Below are positions 63,292 to 64,000 of a stretch of 64,000 nt of DNA, piece by piece. This DNA is from Hoyosella sp. YIM 151337 (GTDB lineage Bacteria > Actinomycetota > Actinomycetes > Mycobacteriales > Mycobacteriaceae). How positions within the stretch are numbered: the stretch's first letter is position 1; each line of letters opens with the position of its first letter. Location: the NCBI RefSeq assembly GCF_026041215.1, contig NZ_JAPEIQ010000006.1, positions 388,146 to 452,145 on the forward strand. Direction: 5' to 3'. Made by a program: the position numbers and the translations under genes. The notes under the pieces are model-generated. The model did no database searches and was not told where the DNA came from. It saw nothing but the letters and a program-made list of their open reading frames with translations.

Positions 63292-64000
63292 GTGGCTGAG
63301 TTGACTGACCCGTATTTGTGGCTGGAAGACATCACCGGCGAGGCTGCGCTGGAGTGGGCGCGCAAACACAACGACACCGCCGAAACGGCGCTCGCTGGTA
63401 GCGCTTTCGAGACCACCCGCGCGCGAATCCGGGATGCGCTCGACACCGACGAGCGCATTCCCTACGTACGCCGCCGCGGCGAGTTTCTCTACAACTTCTG
63501 GCGCGACGCGCAGAACCCGCGCGGCCTCTGGCGCCGCACCACGCTCCCGGAATACCGTCGCGAACAGCCACAATGGCAGATCCTTCTCGATGTCGACGAA
63601 CTCGCGAAAAGTGAGGACGAAAACTGGGTTTGGGGTGGTGCTACGGTGCTGAGGCCCAGCTATGACCGGGCGCTGATCAGCCTCTCCCGCGGTGGGGCGG
63701 ACGCTGCGGTTGTCCGCGAATTCGATCTGGAGGAACTCGCGTTTGTCGCCGATGGTTTTTCGCTTCCGGAGGCGAAAAGCGAAGTCCGCTGGGTGGATCG
63801 AGATGCCGTCTTCGTGGGGACTGACTTCGGTGATGACACGCTCACTGAGTCCGGTTATCCGCGAATCGCGAAGTTGTGGCGGCGCGGAGCCCCGCTCGCC
63901 GAAGCTGAGACTGTTTTCGAAGGGCAGCGCGAGGATGTCGCGGTGTCTGCCTGGCGCGATCTCACCCCAGGTTACGAGCGCAGCTTCGCGGAACGCGCGA
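63292..64000 (+). CDS. S9-family prolyl oligopeptidase, N-terminal part
   Basis: Truncated by the window end; 236 codons visible. GTG at 63292 has GGAAGGA 6 nt upstream. The start [20 protein letters not shown] followed by ARKHNDTAE is the usual S9A propeller opening. [38 protein letters not shown] and the series of short strands fit the seven-bladed propeller. The catalytic alpha/beta domain lies outside. Cytosolic peptidase of short peptides is expected. Confidence 0.85.
   Translation, partial: MAELTDPYLWLEDITGEAALEWARKHNDTAETALAGSAFETTRARIRDALDTDERIPYVRRRGEFLYNFWRDAQNPRGLWRRTTLPEYRREQPQWQILLDVDELAKSEDENWVWGGATVLRPSYDRALISLSRGGADAAVVREFDLEELAFVADGFSLPEAKSEVRWVDRDAVFVGTDFGDDTLTESGYPRIAKLWRRGAPLAEAETVFEGQREDVAVSAWRDLTPGYERSFAERA

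Noticed and set aside
1-64000. CRISPR arrays, tRNA/rRNA genes, riboswitches, insertion sequences
   Set aside because: No regularly spaced repeats, no tRNA-like cloverleaf or rRNA segment, and no transposase motif was noticed. Upstream regions of the pur, glp and NlpC/P60 genes showed no riboswitch core that I could recognise. This was by eye, so a covariance-model search could still find small RNAs.

Overview
The window is chromosomal DNA from a high-GC, mycolic-acid type actinobacterium (order Mycobacteriales, for example Hoyosella, Rhodococcus or Gordonia relatives). The evidence is gene content and order. From memory of the M. tuberculosis H37Rv map, the run tobH, manB, DUF3499, whiB2, fbiA-fbiB, manC-wbbL-rmlD, an LCP protein, fadE25, purE-purK, GtrA, PH-domain protein, birA, accD5-accE-maf, sseA-sufE-accA3, glpD2, lpdA, the Rv3304-like gene, amiA1, deoD, pmmB, upp, the Rv3311-like gene and add follows Rv3256c to Rv3313c closely. 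No rRNA, tRNA, CRISPR array or recognisable transposase was seen.

Layout. 1-12 kb: sugar-nucleotide and cell-wall linker genes (phosphomannomutase, GDP-mannose pyrophosphorylase, rhamnosyltransferase, RmlD, LCP ligase), WhiB2 and the F420 genes fbiA-fbiB. 12-19 kb: a long leftward run of tightly packed genes, purK-purE-fadE25-histidine kinase-response regulator-trhO-pseudouridine synthase-HExxH mini-protein. 19-31 kb: GtrA, an OmpR-type two-component pair, birA, and the acyl-CoA carboxylase set accD5-accE and accA3 with maf, a binding-protein lipoprotein, sseA and sufE. 31-40 kb: small membrane and hypothetical genes, a secreted lipase, divergent glpD/glpK, a DUF559/AbiEi-like gene flanked by two 61-bp direct repeats, and lpdA. 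40-44.4 kb: an FbpABC-type iron ABC operon behind an IdeR/DtxR-like box.

44-56 kb is the accessory part. It holds amiA1, an enoyl-CoA hydratase-like gene, an unusual fusion of adenylation, carrier and integral-membrane acyltransferase-3 domains, and, convergent and overlapping with it, a membrane-anchored BAAT-type thioesterase/acyltransferase. Next comes a dormancy-type cluster: an Acg nitroreductase, an SDR, two universal stress proteins and a DevR/DosR orthologue without an adjacent DevS. Two DosR-box-like palindromes lie in this cluster.

56-64 kb returns to the backbone (deoD, pmmB, upp, Rv3311-like, add, partial S9 peptidase). It is interrupted by a four-gene cassette with 4-nt overlaps: an EspC-like protein with a YxxxD signal, a WxG-NlpC/P60 fusion, a YbaB-like small protein and a YbaB/EspL-like protein. 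This looks like a type VII secretion substrate module carrying a peptidoglycan hydrolase.

The best candidates for undescribed biology are the adenylation-carrier-acyltransferase fusion with its BAAT neighbour, the type VII NlpC/P60 cassette, the repeat-flanked DUF559 gene, and an apparent CTG start in a CTGA overlap of the iron permease. Start codons were chosen by eye from ribosome binding sites, overlaps and recalled family N-termini. Orthologue names rest on remembered M. tuberculosis proteins, not on a search.
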